64,000 nt of DNA from Strix aluco (taxonomy: Eukaryota; Chordata; Aves; Strigiformes; Strigidae): contig NC_133971.1 in the NCBI RefSeq assembly GCF_031877795.1, forward strand, positions 85,026,446 to 85,090,445. Reading direction: 5' to 3'. This document shows, piece after piece, positions 19,164 through 33,449 of this stretch. A model generated the notes under the pieces. It was not told where the DNA came from. It saw only the letters and a list, made by a program, of their open reading frames with translations, and searched no databases. A program made the translations under genes and the position numbers. Position 1 is the first letter of the stretch; each line of letters starts with the position of its first letter.

Positions 19164-19795
19164 TGTCCCGGTGTGAGCCCAGAGGGCAACTGAGCACACA
19201 CAGACGCTCACTCCCCTCCCCTGCCCCCGGGGAATGGGGAAGGGAGTAAGGTAGGGGAGGGGAGGGGTAAGGGTAAGGGTAAGGGTAAGGAGACTCGGAG
19301 GTTGAGATAAGAACAATGTAATAATTGAAATAAAGTTACCGTAATAATGCCAATAATAATAATAGAAAATACAAATGGGTGATGCACAATGTGATTGCTC
19401 ACCACCCGCTGACCGATGCCCAGCCCATTCCTGGCTTGTGATCCCAGAGAGGAGAGAATCCTGAAACCACCGTCCTGAACACCTGAGTGGAGCTTCCCAA
19501 CCAACCCTTCTCTATACGCTGAGCATGACGTTAGGTGATGTGGAATATTCCACTGGCCAGCTGGGGTCTTGTTTTGGCTGTGTTCCCCCCCCAGCTTCTT
19601 GTGTACCTGCGCACTTGCGGGACGTGAGAAGTTGAAAAGTCCTGGATTTCTGAGCAACAACTAAACCCATCAGTACATTGTCAATGTTCTTCTCACAGCG
19701 AATCCCAGACTGAATCCAGAACACAGCACTGTTCTAGCTAGTAAGAGGGAAGGAAAAAACCCCCAATTATCTCTATTGCAGCCAAACCCAGGACA
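19164..19795 (-). mobile_element. Solo LTR, avian ERVL/ERVK type, first copy
   Basis: On the minus strand it starts TGTCCTGGGTTTGGCTGCAA and ends near CACACCGGGACA. Internal landmarks are AAGTCCTGGATTTCTGAGC, the CCACCCGCTGACCGATGCCC block on the plus strand, and ACATTGTTCTTATCTCAACC. This is one of the commonest bird LTR types. No internal region is attached, and no matching target duplication was found. A second copy, with the same right-hand flank, lies at about 32340-32913. Confidence 0.8.
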
Positions 19796-20150
19796 CCCTT
19801 GTAGCCTGTGGACCCCATGGCCACCTGCATCCCGGCTCCATGTCCCCTGTCCCCCAGCCTTGTGTCCCTGACCCCAGCCCTTATCCCTGCCCCAGACTGT
19901 ATCCTTGTCCTCAGCCTTGTGTCCCTGTCCCCATCCCAAGGCCCCTGTCCGCAGACCATGTCCCTGTCTCCAGCCCCCATATCCCTGTCCCCCAGCCTCA
20001 TATCTCTTTCCCGAGACCCCTATCACTGTCCCCGGCCCCTGGCCCCCAGCCTCATATTGCTGCCCCCAGGCCTGTGTGTCTGTCCCCAGCTACCATGCCC
20101 CAGGCCCCCAGCCTCCTATCTCTGTCCCCAGTCCATGTCCCTGTTCAGCC
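19796..20150 (+). repeat. Minisatellite, degenerate CCCTGTCCCCAGCC unit, first copy
   Basis: Repeats of about 20-24 bp built on CCCTGTCCCCAGCC(T/C)..TATC. The same array, starting with the identical CCCTTGTAGCCTGTGGACCC flank, follows the second solo LTR at 32914. The LTR and minisatellite were therefore duplicated as one block. Confidence 0.85.
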
Positions 20151-20736
20151 TGTCCTTTATTTAGGCCTGGGTGCTCAGTGGACTTTTCCACTGGTCAAGC
20201 ACACCAACAGCAGGTTCTCATGCTCCTTTTATACACAAAAATCAGAGGGTAGTACTTTTGCAAGCATACCTATGAGATAGCATTTGGTTAATGATGAACA
20301 TACAGTTATAATACTAATGCTTCTACTACTATGCATGCTCAGGGGAACGGTCTTAACTTGGGCAGGGGCTTTTTTGACCTGCGTGTGTGTTTTTTAGTAT
20401 TCTAATGAAGGTAGTTCACTTCCAGGATACTCAGAAGTTAGTTTCATTGCTAAGATAAGTGATCGGATAGTAGCTTTGCCAGATTGTCAAATAACTCATC
20501 ATCAACACAATCCCAGATATTCTCTATTATGGTCCAGGATGTTCTGCTTATTTTCTAGGGTTTGGAGATCAAAGCTTGTTCTTAAAAAACTTCTTATCAC
20601 TGATCAAGGTCAACTTGACCACGCTTCAAAGCCCTGCTCTGCCAGACTTCAAAACCTCACAATTGTTCCCATATGCGTGGTAACTATGGCTACTAGCACA
20701 GTTATTAACCATGGCCACTAGTAAATGTGAAGTCAC
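20151..20736 (-). mobile_element. Probable LTR fragment (family not identified)
   Basis: AT-rich island between the minisatellite and a TAF1C fragment. On the minus strand there is a TATA-like block (rc of TTTTATACAC near 20228) and an AAATAAA-like block (rc of TTTATTTA near 20156), in LTR-like order. No coding sequence. Confidence 0.35.
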
Positions 20737-20958
20737 TTCACCGCCCGCCCACAGATGCTAAGCTGTGCCAACCACAGGGCTGACGGCAGGCAGGGGAGAG
20801 GGTCCCCCAGCCCGGGGTGCTGACGGCACCCCAATTTGCTGCTGCAGGCCCCCAAGAGATACCACTTGGAGTTGTTCAAGGTGGGCGAGGAAGCCGGCTG
20901 TCAGCAGGGCGAGCGTGTGGTGCTGCCAATGTACCTGGGCAGGGCTTGTCACCACTCA
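20737..20958 (+). pseudogene. TAF1C: TAF1C fragment D (exon 11 and flanks)
   Basis: Matches the intact gene from about 4815 to 5100: the tail of exon 10, a shortened intron, and exon 11 ([20 protein letters not shown]-like, then [10 protein letters not shown]). It ends inside the exon 11 end sequence, which resumes at about 28545 in copy C. D and C are thus the two halves of one TAF1C copy split by ~7.6 kb of inserted retroviral DNA. Confidence 0.82.
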
Positions 20959-21378
20959 GGACAAAAGAGCTTATCGACACCAATGTGATGTAGATAAGCA
21001 GACACTCCTCATTAACGGCCGGGGTGCGTAGGGGAGTCATCTCACCAACAGCGCACATCTAACTCATGTGGCGTGCTGATTATAAAGGATACAGTAATAC
21101 ATAATAAACAAGTTCTCATACATAAATATGATAATTCCCATGACTCATTTTCTTATTCCCACCCCTTTCCAGTCATGCGCACTTGAGTCCTGAATTGAGT
21201 TGGGGGACTGCTTTTGTGACCACTACAGACTACTGACTTTTGAGAAAGGCCCTCCAATGTCTTTGTCTCAAGGACTTTGGCTCACATTACAATTTTAACA
21301 TGCTTCGGGGCCCTTTCACATTGTATCTTTTAGAACACCTGGTCTACAGGGCAATAAATCGTCCTTACCTGAACAGCC
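20959..21378 (-). mobile_element. Older LTR fragment hosting the E3 insertion
   Basis: AT-rich, LTR-like sequence with the block GATGTAGATAAGCAGACACT and CGGCCGGGGTGCGTAGG, which I recognise only as a frequent avian ERV LTR motif. E3 begins immediately after it, at the CAGCC target copy. No gene. Confidence 0.45.
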
Positions 21379-22382
21379 TGTTAGGTGTTGGAAACGTGAG
21401 AAAAGCAAAACAGTGAGAAATCTGTCAAACACGTATTTCCTTGACACAGGGTGCCCAGAGCAAGCACAGGACGGGATGGAGGTCCAGTGATTTGTGTTTG
21501 TCGTGGCACCAAGGAGGAATGCGAAGCGGGGTGTAGGCCGCGTGGTCCCATTCTTTCATTTCAAGGACAGATTTATCTCCTGCTCTTTGCAGTAGCCTGC
21601 CAGTCTTGTTCCTCATCCTCTCTTTTTTCTCACAAAAAACAGCTGCACCCCTTGCATCAAGCTGACCTTATTTCTCATCCTCCCTTTTTTCCCCAAAAAA
21701 CCAGCTGTACCCCTGGTACCAAAGAATGTGCTGTGTCGTTACTCAAAAGATAATGGCTTGACTACAGTCCCACCCACTCACACATACAAACTAAGATAAG
21801 TACTACCCCAAGTTTGTACCTAACTTGGAGGGATGATAATCCAACACCAAATCAGAGGGACAGATCGACGGGTTTGTGCTCTCACCCCCCCCAGAAGGGA
21901 CACCTTTTGGTAAGATTTCCTCGGCCACGCCAAGTGTGTACTAACACTAAGTGTGTGTGATTGCAATTGGGGTTTTTTTGTGCAGTGCTCTATAGCCAAC
22001 CTGCAGTTTGTGCATTTATCGTAGGCAGTCTTAAAGAATCTGTAGATGTTGCATAAAAACAAACTGTACTATTTGTGAATCTGACTGCTTCTCTTGAATG
22101 CAACCAGACTTACAGTGTATGGGCTGTTTGGGCTGGGTCAGACCTATAGCGACGGCCACTAATCCGCACTATTCGTGAATCTGACGGCTTCTTTTGAATG
22201 CAACTGCACCTACAGCATATGGGCTGTTCAGGGATCCGGGTCAGACCTATAGTTACGGCCCCAACTGGCATACCTATTAAGAGATAAGTCCAGCCGCCCC
22301 TAGCGCCTCTAATCTCTGAGCACTGGCTTGAACGCAAGGGGATTTAGCTTTTACCAAATTTATTCTCACCCTAAATGCGACA
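21379..22382 (+). repeat. 5' LTR of E3
   Basis: Starts TGTTAGGTG and ends near GCGACA, just before the internal region. Nearly identical to 27312-28316. No coding sequence. Confidence 0.88.
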
Positions 22383-25300
22383 TTAAATTGGCGTCATGGA
22401 CAGGATTGCCATGGATAAACTGCTGCAGGATCATAAGTGTGCTCCATCCCCGGCAGGGGTGGAATAGGCCCAGAAATTTTGGAAGGATGAGGATAAATAG
22501 TAGAATGAATACTGCAGTGTAAGAATCAACAAAAAATAAAACTCAGAAAAGGCAAAGGAATTATTTTTGCCAATTTGGGGGCTTGTTTATCATGTGCACA
22601 ACAGGAAATCAAAAGGTCCCCTTCCCCCAGGCAGATTGCAAATGTAGAATATGAGTCTATGGAATCAGAAAATAAGGTGCTTAAAGCATCACTGGCTTTT
22701 GAGAGAGAGACACGGGGAAAATTGGAAAAGGGATAGATGAACTTTTAAGTAAAACAGAACTTCTGGAAAAGCTATTGGCTGAGGCTGGGAAACAAGAGGA
22801 ACGGCTGCAGGAAAGGTTCGATAAATTACTTGATCAAACATATTCCAATTTCAATTCAGTCCAACACATTCACAAAGTAGCCCGCTGTGATGGTACTGAG
22901 GCTTGGGACAATTGGTGTGATGACAGTGATTTCGGAGAAGACACTGACTTTATTTCAGAGCCTATAAAGGTTCAGGCAGTAATTAAGACTGAGTTAATTA
23001 ATGATGGAGACAGGGAGCCACAAACTACCACATGTACCATACCTTTGTCCCCCGCTGAATTAGCTAAATTACAAGAAAAATATTCTAGATGCCCAGATGA
23101 AACAGAAACAGAGTATGTGTGGTGAGTTTCCCTCACGGGCGGAGATTGAGTCTTCTTAAGTGAAGAAGAGGCAGAAGACTATTGGGGACCTGGAGTTTTC
23201 CTAACTCCCACTCCAGGAGATCATAATTATTCCATAACTACTCGAGCTGCTTATTGGGCTGGTGGCATAGACCCGCAGGAGAGGGGAGATTCTCTCAGGA
23301 TTACAACTTCAGGATTTTCAGATCTGGCAGCCTCTGTGCAAAAGGCAGCATGCATACAAGCAGTGTATGAGGGGAATGTATTACGTCGATCCCCAATGCC
23401 GGCTCCTATTGATCCATAGGATCATTTGTGGCCTTCCAGACAGTCTGAAAATACATGTATCAAATGTCCAAGATCGTATTCAGGCACATCAGGCTATGAA
23501 TGCTGTGGCTGCAGCAGCCCAGCCCCCTAGAGAGCAACTTCATATACTGACCTGGAGTGAATTTGTTCAGGAATTGGTGAGCTACCAGCGCCGTATGGGG
23601 GGGATTGGACCGACCTTAGGGAAACCCCCTGAGGTCCCCCATGAGTCCATCAAACTCACGCTAATACACAGAGGTCAGGCTTTAAGAAGCAATCCGATCC
23701 AGATCGGAATGCTTTATGGCGACAAGCTCTAACCTTAGGAGCACCGTGTTACCTTTTAAATGGCATGACTACAGCTGAGCTCCAAGCTCTGGTTTGAGTA
23801 TTAGAACAAAAATCAGAACGAAATAAATCTAGCCATCTGACTGAACGCAGGTCCGTGCCTGCCAGAGCTATACCTCTGCCCCCATCAAAAATTACTAATG
23901 TCAAACAATACCCCCTGCTGTCAGCTACACACTCTGATATTGACGGGGTGATTGCAGACCTAGAAAAAAGAAATATTATTACCTGCACTCATTCCCCCTA
24001 CAACTCTCCAGTGTGGCCAGTGAGAAAAACCAAACGGACAGTGGTGATTTACAGTCGATTACAGACGACTGAACGCTAACACTGCCCCACTGATAGCCAC
24101 TGCGCTAAATAGAGCAGAACTAGTGACTCAGATACAGGGAGCATCTCATTCCTGGATGGCAACACTAGACATTAAAGATATGTTTTTCATGATCCCACTT
24201 TGGGAACAAGATAAGGATCAGTTTGCATTTACTTGGAAAGTAATACAGTATACCTTTAACAGGTTACCTCAGGGGTACAAACATTCCCCCACCATTGCTC
24301 ATAATGTCTTGGCAAAAAATTTAGCAGACATCTCTCATCTGCCAGGTGTTACAGTGTATCGATACATTGATGATATACTAATAGGAGGGGAAAACCCTGA
24401 CGAAATCAGGCATGCCATGGAAAATATACAGCAAAGATTGACAGCTCTGGAACTGCACATTCTGCCATCCAAGTGTCAAGGGCCAGTACAAGAGGTTAAA
24501 TTCCTAGGAGTCTGGTGGATTAAAGGAGCTGCCTCTGTTCCCCCTGACACCTTAGAAAAAATAGAAAATGGACAAAATCCCACTAGTAAAAAGGAATTAC
24601 AACAAGTTTTAGGGACTTTAGGTTATTGGTGTAAACACATCCCTGGCTTCTCTATTATTGCTCATCCTGTGTACAACCTACTCAATAAGGGCAGATCATG
24701 GGAGTGGACTGAACAACATGAGATTGCATTAGATTTACTGATTAAAGGATTAAGGCTTTTCCAGCAACTAGGCCCTGTACACCCAGGTGATTCAACCCAC
24801 ATGGGATTCAGTGAACATGGCTCCCATTGCAATCTATGGCAACGAGGACCAGAAGGACCAGAGAGGCCATTAAAATTTAGCTCTCGGTCCTTCAGTGATA
24901 CTGAAACCAGGTATTCAGATCTCGAGAAGGGTCTGTTATCACTGGCACGAGCCCTGAATCGAGTAGAGCAGATTAGACGGAAACAACGTGTAATTATCAG
25001 GGGACCTTTCCGCCTTTTGGATGTAATCCGAAAGGGCGCAGCGCCACCCGCTGGCATTGCTCAGAAACCAACAGTCCGTAGGTGGTATGCTTCCTTGGAA
25101 AGCATTAATGAACTCATGCCTTGTACAGAGGGTAACATCAAAATATCTAAACCCCCAAAAGATATAGATAGCAATCTGCTATTTCAAACCCCCCCAAGCA
25201 GACCATCTCCCATTAAGGAGGCACCTCCATTAAAGGAGGACGCTGACCTTAGAGGGGTATGGTTCACTGATGCATCATCCTACAGACAAAATAATTACAA

Positions 25301-27311
25301 GGCAGTGGCACTGAATGTGGCTACAGGACACAGGCTAAGCGAAACAGGCAAAGGGAGTGCACAAGTAGCAGAACTCAGGGCAGTCCTACTAGCAGCACGG
25401 CAGGGTGCTGATCATATCTATACTGACTCATACGCAGTCTTTAAAGGAGCAACAGATGGAATAGGCCACTGGGCAGTTAACAACTGGCAAGTGACTGACA
25501 GCTGAAAACAGTTGTTAGAAATAGTAGAACAGCGAACATTACATATCGGATGGGTGAAAGGACGTGATCCAGCAACATCAATAGCTGCTCGATTTAATCA
25601 GCAAGTCAACAGCCTTACCAGGTTGCGACAAGTGGACATCGTGAATGATGATTGTGAATGGGAACATTTACTCAAGTGACTACACATAAAATGAGACCAC
25701 ACTGGATAAGCCGATCTATATCGGGAAGGTATAGCCCGCGGATGGCCTGTTTCTGTAAAATTATGTGAGCAAATAGTAACTGCCTGTTCACACTCTTGCT
25801 TACAGCTCAGCAAAGATCATCCGGGTAAAGCACCTCCCTTACACATCTGGGATGGGAAAACGCTGTGGCACACCTGGCAAATAGATTACATAGGCCCTCT
25901 ACGACCCTCAGGAGGAAAAAAATATATCCTGGTGGAAGTAGAAGTTATTTCAGGAATTACCATGGCCACAGCTGTCACTGCTGCCACTGGAAAAATACAG
26001 TCCATAGTCTGAGAGAATGGTTTAGCACCTTACCCCTTCCAGAAGAGATTCAAAGTGATAATGGGACTCACTTTGCTGCTGCAACAGTACAAGAATGGGC
26101 AAAAGAAGAAGGTATCCGCTGGGTATTTCACACTCCATATTATCCCAAGGCTAATGGTATACTCAAACGGCCTAGTCAAGCATTTGCTAAAACCCCTGAG
26201 ACTGGATGGCATTTAGGACTCTCTAATGCCATCTATCAATTAAACAATAGATGGAGTGGAAATGGCTGCCCAAGATGAGAGCTTTTTGTGTTACTGCTAC
26301 AACTATAGCACCACAGGTGCATAAGAAACCTGGAGAATATCCTGTGGGTTTCCACGCAGGACAACCTGTGTTAGTCAAGCTACCACAGATTGGAATGGTA
26401 GCAATGGTACTAACCACTCCAAAGAATCTCTGTGCTTGAGAAGCAAAGGATAAGTCTGGGAAAATCCATCGAATCAATACCAGATGGATAATGCCCTCTT
26501 TTTAACCCACTGTGCGCCGGCTACATATAAACCGAGCAATTCTTCCTTTTGTTTTTGCAGGTTGCCAGTACCCCAGACTGATGATGAACAACTGCACCTA
26601 TCCAAACCACCCATGGCTTAGGGGCAAGAATAATACTAGAGGGAAATGTAGGATGGCAAGACCCAGGGGTGGCCACTCGCCTAGCCTGGGGACTAGAAGG
26701 GGTTTGGACATTTGGATATGCCACCACACAAATGCAAACATGGTTAAGCAAATTAGCTTATCAAGTAGAGAAATTAGCTAATGCTACCAACGCTAGTCTG
26801 CATCTGCTCAACAATCAATTACAAGCCACCTCAACGTTAGCTCTGCAGAACCACATGGTACTAGACTTAATGCTCATACATCAAAATGGACTCTGTGGCT
26901 ATTTGAACCTCTCCAGTACTGACTGCTGTGTTTACATCCCTAATGTTACATAAGACCTCAACATCCAGCTAACGAAGATACAACAAGTAGCAGAAGACAC
27001 CCGAGAGCTACAATAATCCATGAATGACAGCTGGCTTTCGAAATTGTTCAGTTCTTTTGGACTTGGTGTTACCGGCTGGATCCAAAATTTGATACAGCAT
27101 ATATAAATGTTCATTGTGCTTGTAGTTGTCTTAGGCATAGCAGTAAGTTGCATAAAATCAACCATAATGAAAACTGTTAACATAAGAATGATTCAACTAA
27201 CTAACTATATCCCTTTAGAGGGGAGAACCCAATTGATATCCCTGGTCCTGACAACCTTAATTAGAGACCACATTCAAGTGTGTGGGTGTGACTGTAGTCA
27301 CGGGGTGGAAG

Positions 27312-28316
27312 TGTTAGGTGTTGGAAACGTGAGAAAAGCAAAACAGTGAGAAATCTGTCAAACACGTATTTCCTTGACACAGGGTGCCCAGAGCAAGCAC
27401 AGGACGGGATGGAGGTCCAGTGATTTGTGTTTGTCGTGGCACCAAGGAGGAATGCGAAGCGGGGTGTAGGCCGCGTGGTCCCATTCTTTCATTTCAAGGA
27501 CAGATTTATCTCCTGCTCTTTGCAGTAGCCTGCCAGTCTTGTTCCTCATCCTCTCTTTTTTCTCACAAAAAACAGCTGCACCCCTTGCATCAAGCTGACC
27601 TTATTTCTCATCCTCCCTTTTTTCCCCAAAAAACCAGCTGTACCCCTGGTACCAAAGAATGTGCTGTGTCGTTACTCAAAAGATAATGGCTTGACTACAG
27701 TCCCACCCACTCACACATACAAACTAAGATAAGTACTACCCCAAGTTTGTACCTAACTTGGAGGGATGATAATCCAACACCAAATCAGAGGGACAGATCG
27801 ACGGGTTTGTGCTCTCACCCCCCCCCAGAAGGGACACCTTTTGGTAAGATTTCCTCGGCCACGCCAAGTGTGTACTAACACTAAGTGTGTGTGATTGCAA
27901 TTGGGGTTTTTTTGTGCAGTGCTCTATAGCCAACCTGCAGTTTGTGCATTTATCGTAGGCAGTCTTAAAGAATCTGTAGATGTTGCATAAAAACAAACTG
28001 TACTATTTGTGAATCTGACTGCTTCTCTTGAATGCAACCAGACTTACAGTGTATGGGCTGTTTGGGCTGGGTCAGACCTATAGCGACGGCCACTAATCCG
28101 CACTATTCGTGAATCTGACGGCTTCTTTTGAATGCAACTGCACCTACAGCATATGGACTGTTCAGGGATCCGGGTCAGACCTATAGTTACGGCCCCAACT
28201 GGCATACCTATTAAGAGATAAGTCCAGCCGCCCCTAGCGCCTCTAATCTCTGAGCACTGGCTTGAACGCAAGGGGATTTAGCTTTTACTAAATTTATTCT
28301 CACCCTAAATGCAATA
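27312..28316 (+). repeat. 3' LTR of E3
   Basis: Nearly identical partner of the 5' LTR. Followed by CAGCC, the target-site copy also seen just before base 21379. Confidence 0.88.
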
Positions 28317-28540
28317 CAGCCTAACAATAGTACCTCTCATGAGTCTTATTCTTTGAATAGAAATGTGGTTAATGATTATTACCAGCCTACGCGGCCTTAG
28401 CCTGGGACTTTACAAAGGGCTTTGTAGCAGCATAACTGGTTGTATGGTTACTCTAAATCATTCCTTATTTAAATCCAAATCACCATCATTAGAATCAGGT
28501 CAAAGTAATAATAAATCAGTAACAGGCTCACTTCTCCCAG
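28317..28540. other. Flank of E3: right half of the older host sequence
   Basis: AT-rich, no gene. Probably the continuation of the older element interrupted by E3. It ends where TAF1C copy C begins. Confidence 0.4.
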
Positions 28541-28544
28541 CACC

Positions 28545-30040
28545 TTGTCACGACCCAGGGGAGTCTCAACACACCTTGGGGGACAGCCAGGGCCAGGAGG
28601 GACACCCTGGCACAGTGCTAGTTCCCAGCAACTGTGGGGGACTGAGTGGGGCTGCCCCGGCATGTTGGGGTGAGCCCCTCTGAGCCATGTCCCCTGTCAC
28701 CCTGGGGTGCAGCAGGTCCTGGGGAGGGGGGGTGGGGTGGGTACAGCTATTGCTGTGCCCTGGTGGGTTGGTGGTTGCAACAGCAAAGGCCAAGCCCTGA
28801 ACAACCCTGTGCAAGAGATTCATGGCCCAGAAAACGACAAGGGGGTGGGAGCCAGCAGTGAGTGCACCTGGGGGTGGAGGGATCCCCCACTGCTGGCCAG
28901 GCCCCAGGGCAGGGCCCCCGGTGGCAATGTCTCCCTGTCCCCGCAGGGCTGGCCGTCGCACTGCAGGAGGACAGGCTGCAGGAGTCCCTGCTGGTTTTCC
29001 AGCTCTCCGAGCCCGGGGATGTTTCTGCCAGAGGCCGAGCCACGAGGCAGCGCAGCCCCTGTGCCCGTGGTGGGGGACGAGGCCACGGCAGCCCCCGGCT
29101 CTTCCCCTTCTTCGAGGCTGCAGCCAGCGGCCGGCTGGTCCCGGGCAGCGAGGGAGAAGGGAAAGAAGAGCAGGAGTAGGAGTAGGCAAAACATATCTTT
29201 TGTTTGGCCGTGAGGTAATTATCTAAGCGGAGCACGCAAAACAAGTATTTTATCTCCGTCCGTGGGTAATTATCAAAGGGGAGGAGGAGGAAAAACAAAA
29301 TTTCCAGCCGTCCGACCGTGAGCCAATTATGAAGGCGAGGAGGAGGAGGAGGAAGAGGAGGAGGCGGAGGCGGCAGCGGGCACGGCAGCGGCCCCGGAGG
29401 AAGCGGAACCGCCCCGGGAGCGCTGGCCCAGCCGCCGGCCCTCCCCAGCGGTGCCCGGCCCTGCCGTGGCCCTGCGGTCCGGCCGCTGGCTGAAGGGTCT
29501 TCCCGAGGGCTGCGGGGAGCCCCCCCGGCACGCCCGGTGCCCCCTCCCCAGCCGGAATCGCCTCTGCACCCGCAAAGAGCCGGAGGCGCCGGCGGGCCCC
29601 AGCGCCCTGCACGGGCGGGCACGGCAGCGGCTGCGCCGGGCCATGCGGGAAGGGGCCGCACCCAGCGCCGGGACCCCCCGGCCCCACCGCAGCCCCCGGA
29701 GCCGGCGGGGTGTCCCGGGGACCCCCCGAGCAGCCGCCTCATGGCGGCCTGGTCCGGGACCGGGCCCGGCGGTGGGAGGGAGGACGAGCTTCAGCATGGC
29801 GCAGCGGCCGCGGGAGCGGCGGCACAAGCGACCCGGGGCCGGGGCAGCCTTTCGGCCGCTCCATCTGCTCCCGCAGCCGCCGCTCCGAGCCGTCGGGGCT
29901 GAGCCGTGCGGGCCCCCCGCTGCCCCCCCGCGCTCCCACGGGAGAGCTCGGCACGGGACGGCAGCCCCGCTGCGGGACCACCTGGGGCTGCGGGCCGAGC
30001 CCCCCCGGCCCTCCCGCTCTGCGCCCCCCTCCCAGAGCCA
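28545..30040 (+). pseudogene. TAF1C: TAF1C partial copy C (end of exon 11, then last exon)
   Basis: Begins with the exon 11 end (CAGCACC..GTCACGACCCAG), follows intron sequence of the gene to about 28690, then jumps to the position equivalent to 5690, the same internal loss as in copy B. The last-exon part (28946-30040) keeps the LLVFQL and acid regions and the Arg-rich segments but is interrupted in the 55 bp repeat area. It runs straight into the HINT2 promoter at about 30041, where the TAF1C stop region GAGCGCCCA is still visible. Confidence 0.88.
29176..29345 (+). repeat. Three diverged ~55 bp tandem units inside TAF1C copy C
   Basis: Same three-unit structure as in copies A and B, with TAATTAT blocks near 29217, 29266 and 29323, against one unit in the intact gene. 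Confidence 0.7.
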
Positions 30041-30253
30041 GCTCCTGAGCGCCCAACGACCCCCCCCGGCGGCCTCGGGAGCGGGGGAAGAGGCGCGGCG
30101 GCGGCCCGGGCGGGGTCACGACACCCCCCGACTCCCCGTCTTGGGGCTCCGCGTGCGGGCGCTTTAACGCGCCGTGAAGGAGGTGGGTGTGTCGGGCGGG
30201 AGTGACGGTAGAGACAGCCAATGGGGCGGCGGGGCGAGGCCGACGCGGCGGCC
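30041..30253 (+). promoter_or_regulatory. CpG promoter of right HINT2 copy
   Basis: GC-rich, with a CCAAT box at 30218-30222 about 30 bp before the ATG and a GGAGTGACGG motif; no TATA box. It mirrors the left HINT2 promoter. Transcription would start immediately downstream of the TAF1C remnant. Confidence 0.5.
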
Positions 30254-32155
<1,902 letters not shown>

Positions 32156-32339
32156 CACAATCCACCCCTTGTTCCTTCACCACAGTTACAACAGAAGATT
32201 CCCATGGTTATTCTGCTAACAGAGTCAGGCTGTATATCGCCTGTTACCTCTCCCAGTTACTATCCTTACCTTGCATCCCTCTGTCCCAGTTGGGTGCCAG
32301 AAAGGGCCATCCTGTCTGCCACCAGACAAGACACCACAC

Positions 32340-32913
32340 AGCCACTCGCTCCCCTGCGCTGCCCCCGGGGAATGGGGGAGGGACTTGGAGGGGTATCCAT
32401 GAGGAGACTCAGAGGCTGAGATTAAAACCAATGTAATAATTGAAATAAAGTTATGGTAAGAATGCCAATAATAATAATAGAAAATACAAATGGGTGATGC
32501 ACAATGTGATTGCTCACCACCCGCTGACCGATGCCCAGCCGATTCCTGGCTTGTGATCCCAGAGAGGAGAGAATCCTGAAACCACCGTCCTGAACACCTG
32601 AGTGGAGCTTCCCAACCAACCCTTCTCTATACGCTGAGCATGACGTTAGGTGATGTGGAATATTCCACTGGCCAATTTGGGTCCGTTGTTTTGGCTGTGT
32701 TCCCCCCCCAGCTTCTTGTGTACCTGCGCACTTGCGGGACGTGAGAAGTTGAAAAGTCCTGGATTTCTGAGCAACAACTAAACCCATCAGTACATTGTCA
32801 ATGTTCTTCTCACAGCGAATCCCAGACTGAATCCAGAACACAGCACTGTTCTAGCTAGTAAGAGGGAAGGAAAAAAACCCCCAATTATCTCTATTGCAGC
32901 CAAACCCAGGACA
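32340..32913 (-). mobile_element. Solo LTR, avian ERVL/ERVK type, second copy
   Basis: Nearly identical to 19240-19795 over most of its length, including the GGACA end at 32909-32913 followed by the same CCCTTGTAGCC flank. Because the flanks match too, this is a block duplication and not two separate insertions. Confidence 0.8.
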
Positions 32914-33205
32914 CCCTTGTAGCCTGTGGACCCCATGGCCACCTGCATCCCGGCTCCATGTCCCCTGTCCCCCAGCCTTGTGTCCCTGTCCCCATCCCAA
33001 GGCCCCTGTCCGCAGACCATGTCCCTGTCTCCAGCCCCAATATCCCTGTCCCCCAGCCTCACAGCTCTTTCCCCAGCCCCATATCCCTGTTCCCAGCCCA
33101 CGTCCCTGTCCCCAGCCTTGTATCTCTGTCTCCAGCCCGTGTCCCTCTCCCCAGACCGTGTCCCCTGCCCCAGTCACTCTCCCCGTCCCCAGCCCCTCGT
33201 CCCCC
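32914..33205 (+). repeat. Minisatellite, CCCTGTCCCCAGCC unit, second copy
   Basis: The same array as 19796-20150 with a different number of units. It runs into the TMEM8B promoter, so this is likely the original position and the other copy the derivative. Confidence 0.8.
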
Positions 33206-33449
33206 GTGCCCACCCGTGTCCCTGCCCCGCGGTGCCCCGAGCAGCGGCGGGACCATCCCGACGCGGGGGGGGGTGTGTGAGGGTCGAGTCGCGGGGGGGG
33301 GCGGGTCGCTGCCGCCGGTGAGTGACGCGCGTGGGGGCCAATGGTGGTGCGGGGGCGGCCCCGCGGGGGGCGGGGCGGGTGACGTCATGGGCGCCGGTGC
33401 GCGGCGGGGCTGCTGGCGGCGCGCGCCCCACGGCAGCCGGCGCGGCGGC
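33206..33449 (+). promoter_or_regulatory. TMEM8B CpG-island promoter
   Basis: CpG-dense and TATA-less, with CCAATGG near 33338 and a GTGACGTCATGG full CRE (TGACGTCA) near 33380, about 70 bp before the chosen ATG. A CREB/ATF-controlled start is a reasonable inference. Confidence 0.6.

Larger units (their letters stand above)
21379..28316 (+). mobile_element. Endogenous retrovirus E3, class III (ERV-L-like), young, with both LTRs; coding region broken
   Basis: Two LTRs of about 1004 bp (21379-22382 and 27312-28316), starting TGTTAGGTGTTGG, differ at only a handful of positions by eye. A 5 bp target duplication CAGCC flanks the element (21374-21378 and 28317-28321), as in ERV-L-type elements. 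A TGG-containing primer-site-like stretch follows the first LTR. Parts in order: gag-like region (about 22700-23740), reverse transcriptase with YIDD box and RNase H (about 23850-25500), integrase (about 25800-26280), and a short env transmembrane-like region (about 26640-26950). The integrase core (SDNGTHF, FHTPYYP) and RT resemble ERV-L. It carries several lesions and is not expected to be infectious. Near-identical LTRs imply recent insertion. Confidence 0.88.

Noticed and set aside
19259-19291. GGGTAA repeats that look telomeric
   Set aside because: Four units of GGGTAA (TTACCC on the other strand) are not the vertebrate TTAGGG/CCCTAA repeat in either orientation, and they lie inside an LTR.
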